From Cyclobacteriaceae bacterium (lineage in GTDB: Bacteria; Bacteroidota; Bacteroidia; Cytophagales; Cyclobacteriaceae): 13,409 nucleotides of DNA. The stretch lies in contig JALOMY010000035.1 of the NCBI GenBank assembly GCA_025455225.1, positions 1-13,409 of the forward strand, written 5' to 3'. The translations under genes were made by a program, and so were the position numbers. Position 1 is the stretch's first letter. Every line of letters starts with the position of its first letter. Below the pieces are notes generated by a model. The model saw only the letters and a program-made list of their open reading frames with translations, was not told the DNA's origin and ran no database searches. Of the stretch, positions 1 to 6,032 are shown one piece after another.

Positions 1-912
1 TACGACATCATCAATAAAGAATTCCAGATACAACCCGGCAGCACCATAACGTGGTACGGTGATCCGTACCAGGGAAATATGAAAATTGACGCCAGCTACA
101 ATCAACTGGCATCACTTGCTCCGATTATCAGTGATCAATCCCTGGCCAATGATCCCCAGATGAAACGCAAGTACCCGATCCAGGTATTGCTTAAACTGGA
201 AGGCCTTATGCTTTCCCCCCAAATAAACTTTGATATTGTCGGAAAAGACCTGCCGAAATCCGTTGTGCTGGAAGGACGTCCACCGGTTGCCCTCGACCTG
301 GAATTTATTGCCTTTAAAAATAAACTGGATGAACAGGAATTGAAGCGACAGGTGTTCAGTCTAATTGTGCTGCGCAGGTTTTCACCACCTGAATCGTTTA
401 ATACCAGTGGTTCGCTTGCCGGCAGTGTTAGTGAATTATTCTCCAACCAACTCAGCTATTGGCTAAGCCAGGTTGATGAAAACCTTGAAATTGATGTTGA
501 CCTGGGCAGCATGGATCAGGAGTCGTTTAACACATTTCAATTGCGGATGTCGTACACATTTATGAATGGTAGATTGCGTGTAACAAGGGACGGCACAATG
601 GGTAATCAATCGCAATCAACCCCGGGAAGCGACCTGGCTGCTGCAATTGGCGACTGGACTGTTGATTATGTTCTTACTCCAGATGGTAAGTTTAAAGTCA
701 AAATGTATAGCCGCGCCAATGTAAACCCAACCCTAAATACGGTTAACACTCAAAGTACCATGACTACCGGGGTAAGTCTGATGCATACCCAAAGTTTTAA
801 TGCCTTTAAAGATCTGCTGCGATCGAGCCGGGAAAAGAACAAAAAGTCAACATCCGAAGAAGACGAACAAAACGAAGAAGGAATCAAAGAAGAAAACGAT
901 GAGGGTAATTAG
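1..912 (+). CDS. TamB-like translocation/assembly module protein, C-terminal part (5' end outside window)
   Basis: The reading frame is open from the first base and ends at TAG 910-912, giving the last 303 residues of a larger protein. The opening has the stretch GSTITWYGDP followed by a repeated beta-strand pattern (KIDASYNQLASLAP). This is typical of the TamB/DUF490 C-terminal domain in Bacteroidota. TamB proteins span the periplasm from the inner membrane and help lipid or protein delivery to the outer membrane. The C-terminus is a highly charged tail rich in Lys and Glu (KNKKSTSEEDEQNEEG), likely disordered. I see the domain pattern directly; the family name is by recall of these motifs. 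The N-terminal anchor and most of the protein lie upstream. The next gene starts inside its last codons, so the two are probably co-transcribed. Confidence 0.8.
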   Translation, partial: YDIINKEFQIQPGSTITWYGDPYQGNMKIDASYNQLASLAPIISDQSLANDPQMKRKYPIQVLLKLEGLMLSPQINFDIVGKDLPKSVVLEGRPPVALDLEFIAFKNKLDEQELKRQVFSLIVLRRFSPPESFNTSGSLAGSVSELFSNQLSYWLSQVDENLEIDVDLGSMDQESFNTFQLRMSYTFMNGRLRVTRDGTMGNQSQSTPGSDLAAAIGDWTVDYVLTPDGKFKVKMYSRANVNPTLNTVNTQSTMTTGVSLMHTQSFNAFKDLLRSSREKNKKSTSEEDEQNEEGIKEENDEGN

Positions 913-1777
913 TATAGTTTCCTCCATACTCCTTATTACTTCGATTCAGGTTCATGCACAATACGCAGACACTTCCTCAATCGATAAAAAGAAGTTTCGT
1001 TCCCTGATGATTACAGCAGGTGCCGTTTACTCAATTTCCATAGTTGGTATGTACGAGTTGTGGTATAAAGATTCTGAAAAAACATCGTTTCACTTTTTTA
1101 ACGACAGCAAAGGCTGGAAGCAAGTCGATAAACTTGGGCACTTTTACTCTACGTTTTACCTGAGTTACGGTTCATCGAAAGGTCTGCAATGGACAGGCAT
1201 GTCCAAAGCAAAATCTAATCTATGGGGTTCTCTGGCCGGCTTTGCCATTATGTTACCAATTGAAATAATGGATGGCTTCGTGGTTGATTACGGTGCTTCT
1301 GCCTATGACCTGGCGGCCAATGCACTTGGATCCGGTTTCTATCTGGGGCAATCCAGATTGTGGAATGAAATCCGGATACAGCCCAAGTTTTCTTTTCAAC
1401 GTACAGAATTCCCAGCCCTGCGCGAAGATGATGTATTGGGGGATGGTTTTGTTAGTGAACTATTAAAGGATTATAACGGTCAAACGTACTGGTTGTCATT
1501 TCATATGGACCGGTTCATCCGTTTTCCAAAATGGTTAAATCTGGCGGTTGGATACGGGGCCAACGGTATGGTATATGCTGAAGACGACAAGAATGAAGCG
1601 GCCGGATATCATGCCTATCGTCAATATTACCTCGGCCTCGACCTTGATCTATCTCACCTTAAAACGCGCTCAAAAGCCCTTAATACGCTGCTGTTCGTAG
1701 TTGGCATGGTGAAACTTCCTGCTCCTGCCGTTCAGTTTTCAGAGAAAGGAACAAGCTTCAATTTCTTCCAGTTTTAG
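899..1777 (+). CDS. DUF2279/YfiM-like exported protein
   Basis: The product has 292 residues. The frame is open further upstream, but ATG 899 is chosen because it gives a clean signal peptide: MRVISIVSSILLITSIQVHA, with likely cleavage after VHA at residue 20. The start lies 14 bases inside the tamB-like gene, with AAAGAAG a few bases upstream. The mature protein has the DUF2279 (YfiM) signature: WKQVDKLGHFYSTF at 73-86 and a second block at 122-151 (EIMDGFVVDYGASAYD, then NALGSGFYLGQ). There are hydrophobic stretches around 36-52 and 107-121. E. coli YfiM is a lipoprotein; this protein has no lipobox Cys and looks like an ordinary secreted or envelope protein. Molecular function is unknown. 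Overlap with the tamB-like gene suggests an envelope role and translational coupling. Confidence 0.75.
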   Translation: MRVISIVSSILLITSIQVHAQYADTSSIDKKKFRSLMITAGAVYSISIVGMYELWYKDSEKTSFHFFNDSKGWKQVDKLGHFYSTFYLSYGSSKGLQWTGMSKAKSNLWGSLAGFAIMLPIEIMDGFVVDYGASAYDLAANALGSGFYLGQSRLWNEIRIQPKFSFQRTEFPALREDDVLGDGFVSELLKDYNGQTYWLSFHMDRFIRFPKWLNLAVGYGANGMVYAEDDKNEAAGYHAYRQYYLGLDLDLSHLKTRSKALNTLLFVVGMVKLPAPAVQFSEKGTSFNFFQF

Positions 1778-1842
1778 TCAAATTTTACAATCCGGTTGTT
1801 CTAAATTCAGTACGTTTTTCTAATTTCATAACCTTAAACCTA

Positions 1843-2247
1843 ATGCCTATGAATATTTCTACCGTTTTACAGCAATATGCAGATCAGATTGGAGGCACAT
1901 TTACCAGTTATGATCATGAGAAATGCATTGTGGTGGTTCCCTTGAAAGATAACCGCTTTCAAACAGTTTTGGCGGTAAACGAAAAGAGCAAGGTTTCCGG
2001 CAAACCCAGATTATATTTTTCTTCTAAAGTGAGTGAGCTGAGTGATGCGATCAATCCGAAAGACCTGTTGATACAAAATGGCAATTTTGATTACAGCAAA
2101 TTCATCATTGAGGATGGACAATTAAAAGTGGAAGCTTCCTGCTTATCCGATTCAGTAACAGAAGAAGAGATCCGGTTTATGATCCAGGAAGTGGCCCAGC
2201 TTGCCGATCAGTTTGAGCTTCGGTTCACCGGTAAGGATGTATTCTGA
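1843..2247 (+). CDS. Hypothetical protein, possibly YbjN/secretion-chaperone-like fold
   Basis: The product is a cytoplasmic protein of 134 residues with no signal peptide or membrane segment. Two ATG codons (1843 and 1849) could start it; the second gives 132 residues, and nothing in the sequence decides between them. It begins with an amphipathic helix (ISTVLQQYADQIGG), then several beta strands (KCIVVVPL, FQTVLAV, PRLYFSSKV), and ends with a helix (EEEIRFMIQEVAQLADQFE). This helix-sheet-helix order resembles the YbjN and type III secretion chaperone-like fold, but I cannot confirm it and assign no function. The 65 bases before the gene hold no clear terminator; TAATTTCA near 1821 is only a weak match to a promoter box. 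The likely rnpB promoter starts just after its stop codon. Confidence 0.6.
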   Translation: MPMNISTVLQQYADQIGGTFTSYDHEKCIVVVPLKDNRFQTVLAVNEKSKVSGKPRLYFSSKVSELSDAINPKDLLIQNGNFDYSKFIIEDGQLKVEASCLSDSVTEEEIRFMIQEVAQLADQFELRFTGKDVF

Positions 2248-2273
2248 TCAAACTCTTTTCTTACTGAATTCGT

Positions 2274-2281
2274 TACCTTTA
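2274..2281 (+). promoter_or_regulatory. Likely rnpB promoter -7 box
   Basis: TACCTTTA matches seven of eight positions of the Bacteroidota box TAnnTTTG. It ends five bases before the first paired base of the RNase P RNA (2286), which is where transcription should start. I see no good TTTG at the -33 position, so the call rests on the box and its spacing to the RNA. Confidence 0.45.
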
Positions 2282-2301
2282 CGCGTACAAACTATCTTAT
2301 C

Positions 2302-2319
2302 GCCCCGACTTGTCGGGGA
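2302..2319 (+). repeat. Palindromic repeat copy 1 (P3 of rnpB)
   Basis: GCCCCGACTTGTCGGGGA, a 7-base-pair stem with a TT at the tip. It is identical over 18 bases to 2632-2649 and forms the whole P3 helix, which is much longer and two-armed in E. coli. Confidence 0.85.
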
Positions 2320-2421
2320 GGAAAGTCCGGGCAACTTCAGGTATCGTACCCTGAGAACATCAGGGGATTTTCCAGTCAAACGGAAAAGCCAGACAGTGCC
2401 ACAGAAAATAAGTAGCCCAAA

Positions 2422-2439
2422 TCCCGGTAGCTATCGGGA
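2422..2439 (+). repeat. TCCCG-type palindrome in the P12-like arm of rnpB
   Basis: TCCCGGTAGCTATCGGGA pairs with itself along its full length with one G-U pair. It lies where E. coli RNase P RNA has the variable P12 arm (position by analogy) and shares the TCCCG/CGGGA ends with the other rnpB palindromes. Confidence 0.7.
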
Positions 2440-2597
2440 AGGTGATAGTGAAAAGGTGGAGTAAGAGCCCACCGCCCCAATGGCAACAACGGGGGCACGG
2501 CAAACCTTACGAGTTGAAAGATCAAATAGGCCCCGATGTTGGATTACCTGATCCACGTCCGCTAACACCGGACAATCGGGGTGGGTAGATCGATTGA

Positions 2598-2614
2598 TCC
2601 CGAACTGATCGGGA
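2598..2614 (+). repeat. TCCCGA-type palindrome forming P18 of rnpB
   Basis: TCCCGA (2598-2603), loop ACTGA, TCGGGA (2609-2614). It is followed by AGATAAATGA, which matches the E. coli segment after P18, supporting this helix name. Confidence 0.7.
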
Positions 2615-2631
2615 CCAGATAAATGATAAGA

Positions 2632-2649
2632 GCCCCGACTTGTCGGGGA
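2632..2649 (+). repeat. Palindromic repeat copy 2 (P19-like hairpin of rnpB)
   Basis: GCCCCGACTTGTCGGGGA, the same 18 bases as at 2302-2319. It sits between the 3' strand of P2 and the conserved ACAGAACCCGG core, the place of the optional helix P19. E. coli has no helix here. Confidence 0.85.
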
Positions 2650-2678
2650 AACAGAACCCGGCTTACCGGTTTGTATTT

Positions 2679-2720
2679 AAAAACCTTCTGCGTTTTAATG
2701 CGTGGAAGGTTTTTATTTTA
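2679..2720 (+). terminator. rnpB: Rho-independent terminator of rnpB
   Basis: A perfect 10-base-pair stem, AAAAACCTTC (2679-2688) with GAAGGTTTTT (2705-2714), is followed by ATTTTATTT. It begins four bases after the end of helix P1 and should end rnpB transcription before the regulator gene at 2743. The A-rich 5' side would also let it work partly on the other strand. Confidence 0.85.
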
Positions 2721-2742
2721 TTTAGGATTCTAAATAGAAGAT

Positions 2743-3897
2743 ATGGGACGAATACTTGTTGTTGATGATATGGCCGCCATCCGTACTTCGCTGCGCGAAA
2801 TACTGGAAGATGAATCACACGAAGTGGAGGAGGCGAAGGATGGAGAAGAAGCATTGAAAAAGCTGGAACAAAATCATTTTGACGTAGCTTTCTGCGATAT
2901 TAAAATGCCCAAAATTGATGGTATCGAATTGCTGGAACGTGTAAAGAAAGCCGGCATTCAGACCGCCTTTATCATGATCTCGGCTCATGGCACAAAAGAA
3001 ACAGCGCTGGAAAGCATTAAACGGGGAGCCTATTTCTTTATTCAGAAACCCTTTGATAGCATTGAAACCATTCTTATTCACTTACGAAATGTACTGGAGC
3101 GCAACTCCCTTAAAGAAGAAAACCGATCGCTGAAAAAGAAAATCACCAGGAACTCATCCATCATTGGTCAGTCTGCAGCAATTGAACATGTCAGGCAAAT
3201 GATCGAGAAGGTAGCCCCTACGGATGCACGGGTGTTAATTACCGGATCAAATGGAAGCGGTAAGGAACTGGTGGCACGCCAGCTGCATGAACAAAGCAAA
3301 CGGGCCGATCATCAAATGGTTGAAGTTAATTGTGCCGCCATTCCCTCTGAGCTTATTGAAAGTGAATTATTTGGTCATGAAAAAGGATCATTTACCTCCG
3401 CCATCAAACAACGTATTGGGAAATTTGAGCAAGCCGAAGGAGGCACCTTATTTCTTGATGAAATCGGTGATATGAGTCTTTCTGCCCAGGCTAAAGTTTT
3501 AAGGGCTTTGCAGGAAAACAAAATTACCCGGGTTGGCGGTGAAAAGGAAATAAATGTAAATCCGCGCGTCATTGCAGCAACCAATAAAGATTTGAAGAGA
3601 GAAATTGCTGAAAACCGTTTCCGGGAAGACTTGTACCATCGATTAAGTGTTATCGTTATCCGGGTTCCGTCCTTGAATGAACGGATTGAGGATATTCCTT
3701 TGCTGGTGGATAAATTCCTTCAGGACACAGCGGAAGAACAAGGAACCCGGAAAAAGAAAATCAGTGAAAAAGCTCTTCAGGCTTTACAAAAACACAACTG
3801 GACCGGTAATATTCGTGAATTACGGAACGTTGTTGAGCGGCTGGTGATAATGTCTGCCGAAGAAATTACAGCAGAAGACGTAGAGAAATACCTATAG
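2743..3897 (+). CDS. Receiver plus sigma-54 AAA+ response regulator without DNA-binding domain (NtrC-like)
   Basis: The product has 384 residues. A receiver domain (about 1-120) has acidic D8/D9, phospho-acceptor D52 (CDIKMPKIDG), S80 and K102 (QKPF). A linker helix leads to a sigma-54 interaction AAA+ domain (about 139-370): Walker A GSNGSGKE 168-175, loop GSFTSA 215-220, Walker B GGTLFLDEIG 233-242, FREDLYHRLS 293-302 with likely arginine fingers, and the sensor II region WTGNIRELRN 353-362. In NtrC-type activators a sensor kinase phosphorylates the receiver, and the ATPase then remodels sigma-54 RNA polymerase. This protein stops at EDVEKYL, just after the AAA+ lid, with no Fis-type helix-turn-helix. 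The sigma-54 contact loop is GSFTSA, not GAFTGA. It may act from solution or have another partner. No kinase gene is adjacent. Start at ATG 2743, about 20 bases after the rnpB terminator. Confidence 0.9.
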   Translation: MGRILVVDDMAAIRTSLREILEDESHEVEEAKDGEEALKKLEQNHFDVAFCDIKMPKIDGIELLERVKKAGIQTAFIMISAHGTKETALESIKRGAYFFIQKPFDSIETILIHLRNVLERNSLKEENRSLKKKITRNSSIIGQSAAIEHVRQMIEKVAPTDARVLITGSNGSGKELVARQLHEQSKRADHQMVEVNCAAIPSELIESELFGHEKGSFTSAIKQRIGKFEQAEGGTLFLDEIGDMSLSAQAKVLRALQENKITRVGGEKEINVNPRVIAATNKDLKREIAENRFREDLYHRLSVIVIRVPSLNERIEDIPLLVDKFLQDTAEEQGTRKKKISEKALQALQKHNWTGNIRELRNVVERLVIMSAEEITAEDVEKYL

Positions 3898-3901
3898 GCA
3901 A

Positions 3902-4027
3902 TCAGATTTTCCTTTCTGAAGACGGCTTTTCAACTGGCACATCTTTCTTTGAATAGGTAGGGCACGTATACTGGCTGCATGCCGAAATGAAACCAGCTAA
4001 AAGTAAAAAAATGATCAGTTTTTTCAT
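3902..4027 (-). CDS. Small lipoprotein, 41 residues
   Basis: ATG 4027-4025 to TGA 3904-3902. The N-terminus MKKLIIFLLLAGFISAC is a complete lipoprotein signal peptide: Lys-Lys, hydrophobic core, and lipobox ISAC with Cys17. The mature part is only 25 residues (SQYTCPTYSKK, then DVPVEKPSSERKI) with a second Cys at 22. Short membrane-anchored peptides with a CPTYS motif occur in Bacteroidota, but I know of no assigned function. The gene has a well-formed promoter 23 bases upstream of its start. Its stop codon is four bases from that of the regulator on the other strand. Coding is supported by the signal peptide, promoter and placement; expression is inference. Confidence 0.75.
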   Translation of the reverse strand: MKKLIIFLLLAGFISACSQYTCPTYSKKDVPVEKPSSERKI

Positions 4028-4049
4028 GTTAACGCCATTATTGACTTAT

Positions 4050-4080
4050 CAAAAATAGGATTCTTTACCAAGAAAACAAA
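4050..4080 (-). promoter_or_regulatory. Bacteroidota-type promoter of the small lipoprotein gene
   Basis: On the minus strand, TTTG (4080-4077), 19 bases, then TATTTTTG (4057-4050). This fits the known TTTG-N19-TAnnTTTG consensus exactly. Transcription should start near 4043, giving a leader of about 16 bases. It is the best promoter match in the window. Confidence 0.6.
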
Positions 4081-4121
4081 CCGGCTTGTCCCCCAAATCC
4101 CTTCATTAAAAGGTTCAATAA

Positions 4122-5117
4122 TCAATCGACCATCAGGTTACAGCCCCGGATATCGCTGTTATCCAGTCTTCCCTGCACTTCAAATGTGCCATCATGGTGT
4201 ACCAAACCAGCATCTTCTGTCTCAATAAAGGCAATGGTATTATAGTTTGCCAGGTCAATCACATTAATGCCTCCGCTTTTTTCCGGAGGTAAAATTGTAA
4301 ACGGATCACCGACTTCACGTGCATGAATGCGCATCCACGGAGAACATGTAAACGTTTGATTTCCAGTAGAATAAGCTTGAGAAAACAACTCCGTCATGCC
4401 ATATTCGGAATGTATTGACTGTACACCGAAAGCTTCTTTCAGGAAGTCATGAAGCTCAGTTCGGATAAGTTCTTTTCGCCTTCCCTTCATTCCCCCGGTT
4501 TCAAAAATGAGGCAATCGCTCAGGTCTGGATGAAGCTGATCGGCCAGATCGAGTAACGCAAAGCTGACCCCCCATACAATTATTTTTTTCTTTTGCTGAT
4601 TCGCCCGTGCTTGTTGTATATCTGAAAGCATCTTTTCCCGGTTGTACATGTAAAACCCTGAATAAGCCGATTGACTTGACTTTATGAAATAATCCATCAT
4701 AGCAACCAGGGAAGAGCGCTCCCTTTCCAGGTATGAGGGAAGCAATGCGAAAAAGTGATAATCCGTAACAGGCCCGAAAAAGAATTCAAAACAACGCTGG
4801 GTGTGTTTCAGGTAAAAGCCGGAGTCCATTACCCAATGGCGGCTTGGTGCGGACCCTGTAGTCGTACTGCTCAGAAAATAAGTTTGTTCTTTCCAGTTAC
4901 CGGTCTTGATCGATTGTGTTTTAAAAAAGGAAATGGGAAGGAATGGAATCTGGTCTAGTGTGCGGACATCAGTCGGAAGGATGTTCAATTCGCTTAGGTA
5001 ATTTTTATATACTGGGTTTTCACCGGCTTGAAATTGAAACAGTTTAAGCGCAATATCTTCGAAATTGGTATCGTTAACCGTATATAAAAGGGATTCAAAA
5101 CTTTTATCGTTACCCAA
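4122..5117 (-). CDS. LuxE/CapK-like acyl-activating (adenylate-forming) protein
   Basis: The product has 331 residues and belongs to the acyl-protein synthetase (LuxE) / CapK branch of adenylate-forming enzymes, which activate a carboxylic acid with ATP. Motifs: phosphate-binding SSTTTGSAPSRHW 83-95, ETGGMKGRRKE 206-216, HSEYGMTELFSQAY 236-249 (the YGMTE adenylation core) and GRLDNSDIRGCNLMV 316-330. It lacks the separate C-terminal lid seen in full acyl-CoA ligases. The start is TTG 5117-5115: a stop codon lies two codons upstream and the next in-frame Met is near residue 97, inside the domain. The N-terminal SLLYTVNDTNFEDIAL fits the normal start of the family. A TATTTTTG box lies 23 bases upstream of the TTG. 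There are no lux genes nearby, so luminescence is not implied. The substrate is unknown. Confidence 0.82.
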   Translation of the reverse strand: MGNDKSFESLLYTVNDTNFEDIALKLFQFQAGENPVYKNYLSELNILPTDVRTLDQIPFLPISFFKTQSIKTGNWKEQTYFLSSTTTGSAPSRHWVMDSGFYLKHTQRCFEFFFGPVTDYHFFALLPSYLERERSSLVAMMDYFIKSSQSAYSGFYMYNREKMLSDIQQARANQQKKKIIVWGVSFALLDLADQLHPDLSDCLIFETGGMKGRRKELIRTELHDFLKEAFGVQSIHSEYGMTELFSQAYSTGNQTFTCSPWMRIHAREVGDPFTILPPEKSGGINVIDLANYNTIAFIETEDAGLVHHDGTFEVQGRLDNSDIRGCNLMVD

Positions 5118-5140
5118 GCGTTACGTATCTTGTCGGAGAT

Positions 5141-5148
5141 CAAAAATA
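5141..5148 (-). promoter_or_regulatory. Likely promoter -7 box for the LuxE-like gene
   Basis: TATTTTTG on the minus strand, placed relative to the start codon as in the small-lipoprotein promoter. No TTTG is seen at -33. It lies in the 35-base gap between the divergent genes, next to the ATG at 5153. On the plus strand, TATCTTG at 5126-5132 may serve the lipoprotein gene, but this is weak. Confidence 0.4.
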
Positions 5149-5152
5149 AAGC

Positions 5153-6022
5153 ATGAAGGGCATTAAAGGTTTGATTTTGTTCGGTTTTTTGGCATTTCTC
5201 AGTTCCTGCTTTGAGCCGCCCGAATATGAAAATTCACCCGTAGCTACCTTTAATTCCATTGAATTCAAAGTAACACCTGAACTGGCCGATGCCGACTCAC
5301 TTATTATCTATGTAGACTTTCGTGATGGTGACGGAGATATGGGCCTTGATGATTCTTACCGCAGTGATCCCTATCATGAACGCAATTTCTTCTACGAAGA
5401 CCTGGGAAGTGAGAATAACATAAAAGCTGTAGGGACAATATTACAAGCCGTTAACCGGCCACCCTACCCAACTACCATACCCATGATTGTTACCCCGCCA
5501 ACGGGGAAACTGGTAACGAATCGTACCCGAAACAAACCTGGTTTTGAGACCTTACCTCCTTTTTCTTCAGCTACCGTGGATTGCCAGGATTACACAATCC
5601 AATATCTTCTGATTGCACCGGCTGCTAAAAATTCCATAGATGAAACATATGCCATTGTTGATACTTTACGTGACCAGTCGCAAAATGAATATTACCTCTT
5701 GAATGATACCACGTATTTTGAAACTAACCTGAATCATTACAATATTCTGGTGCGGTTCTTCGAAAGTAATGGAGGGCCTTATACCGAATTCAGCTGGGAA
5801 GAAGAATTATGTTCAACCTTTAACGGACGATACCCTATCCTAACAGATAAAACAAACACCCCGCTGGAAGGAACAATACGGTATTCCATGGTTTCTGCAG
5901 GTTTCATCCCGTTGTTCAGTATCAAAAACCTGAAACTGGAAGTTACTGTTAAAGACAGGGCATTCAATCAATCCACTTTCACAACCCCTGAGTTCACCCT
6001 TGATAAAATACGGGTGAACTGA
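5153..6022 (+). CDS. Lipoprotein of unknown function, 289 residues
   Basis: The signal peptide MKGIKGLILFGFLAFLSSC ends in the lipobox LSSC with Cys19. The mature protein should be lipid-anchored in the envelope. It is rich in beta strands and has the stretch DFRDGDGDMGL at 55-65, an acidic DxDGD-like loop often seen in Bacteroidota surface or periplasmic lipoproteins and possibly calcium-binding. Two further Cys (in ATVDCQDYTI and EEELCSTF) could form a disulfide. No enzyme motif is visible. It is divergent from the LuxE-like gene with 35 bases between the start codons, and convergent with the E1 gene with ten bases between the stop codons. No terminator hairpin fits there. Confidence 0.85.
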   Translation: MKGIKGLILFGFLAFLSSCFEPPEYENSPVATFNSIEFKVTPELADADSLIIYVDFRDGDGDMGLDDSYRSDPYHERNFFYEDLGSENNIKAVGTILQAVNRPPYPTTIPMIVTPPTGKLVTNRTRNKPGFETLPPFSSATVDCQDYTIQYLLIAPAAKNSIDETYAIVDTLRDQSQNEYYLLNDTTYFETNLNHYNILVRFFESNGGPYTEFSWEEELCSTFNGRYPILTDKTNTPLEGTIRYSMVSAGFIPLFSIKNLKLEVTVKDRAFNQSTFTTPEFTLDKIRVN

Positions 6023-6032
6023 TCGTTCTTCT

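Larger units (their letters stand above)
2286..2675 (+). ncRNA. rnpB: RNase P RNA, type A (catalytic RNA subunit)
   Basis: This is the ribozyme that cleaves 5' leaders from pre-tRNA. The 5' half of the P4 core is GAGGAAAGTCCGGGC at 2318-2332 and the 3' half is ACAGAACCCGGCTTAC at 2651-2666, both almost universal in bacteria. GTAAGAGCCCACCGC and GGCACGGCAAACC (around 2462 and 2494) match the E. coli type A core. Ends are set by helix P1, TACAAAC (2286-2292) with GTTTGTA (2669-2675). Other helices I can pair: P2 CTTATC/GATAAG (2296-2301, 2625-2630); P3 CCCCGAC/GTCGGGG (2303-2318); P9 TTTTCC/GGAAAA; CCCCGAT/ATCGGGG (2531-2537, 2575-2581) enclosing the hairpin GTCCG/CGGAC; P18 TCCCGA/TCGGGA (2598-2614); and a P19-like hairpin (2633-2648). 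GGGTAG at 2583-2588 carries the GGU that pairs with tRNA CCA. Helix names are by analogy to E. coli. Exact ends may differ by a few bases. Confidence 0.96.

Noticed and set aside
2201..2464. An 87-residue plus-strand reading frame across the end of the 134-residue gene and the start of rnpB
   Set aside because: It reads through the conserved RNase P RNA core and its palindromes, and the predicted peptide has no protein-like pattern.
2538..2590. RNase P RNA lacking the GGU motif that pairs with tRNA CCA
   Set aside because: I first looked inside the P16/P17 loop and found no GGU. Aligning with E. coli shows that the motif belongs on the 3' side, where GGGTAG (2583-2588) is present.
2302..2649. 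Palindromic repeats as a CRISPR array
   Set aside because: The copies differ in sequence and spacing, and each fills a known helix position of RNase P RNA. There are no equal spacers and no cas genes.
3898..4121. A terminator or small RNA in the gap between the regulator and the LuxE-like gene
   Set aside because: I found no stem followed by a T-run. The gap is explained by the 41-residue lipoprotein gene and its promoter.
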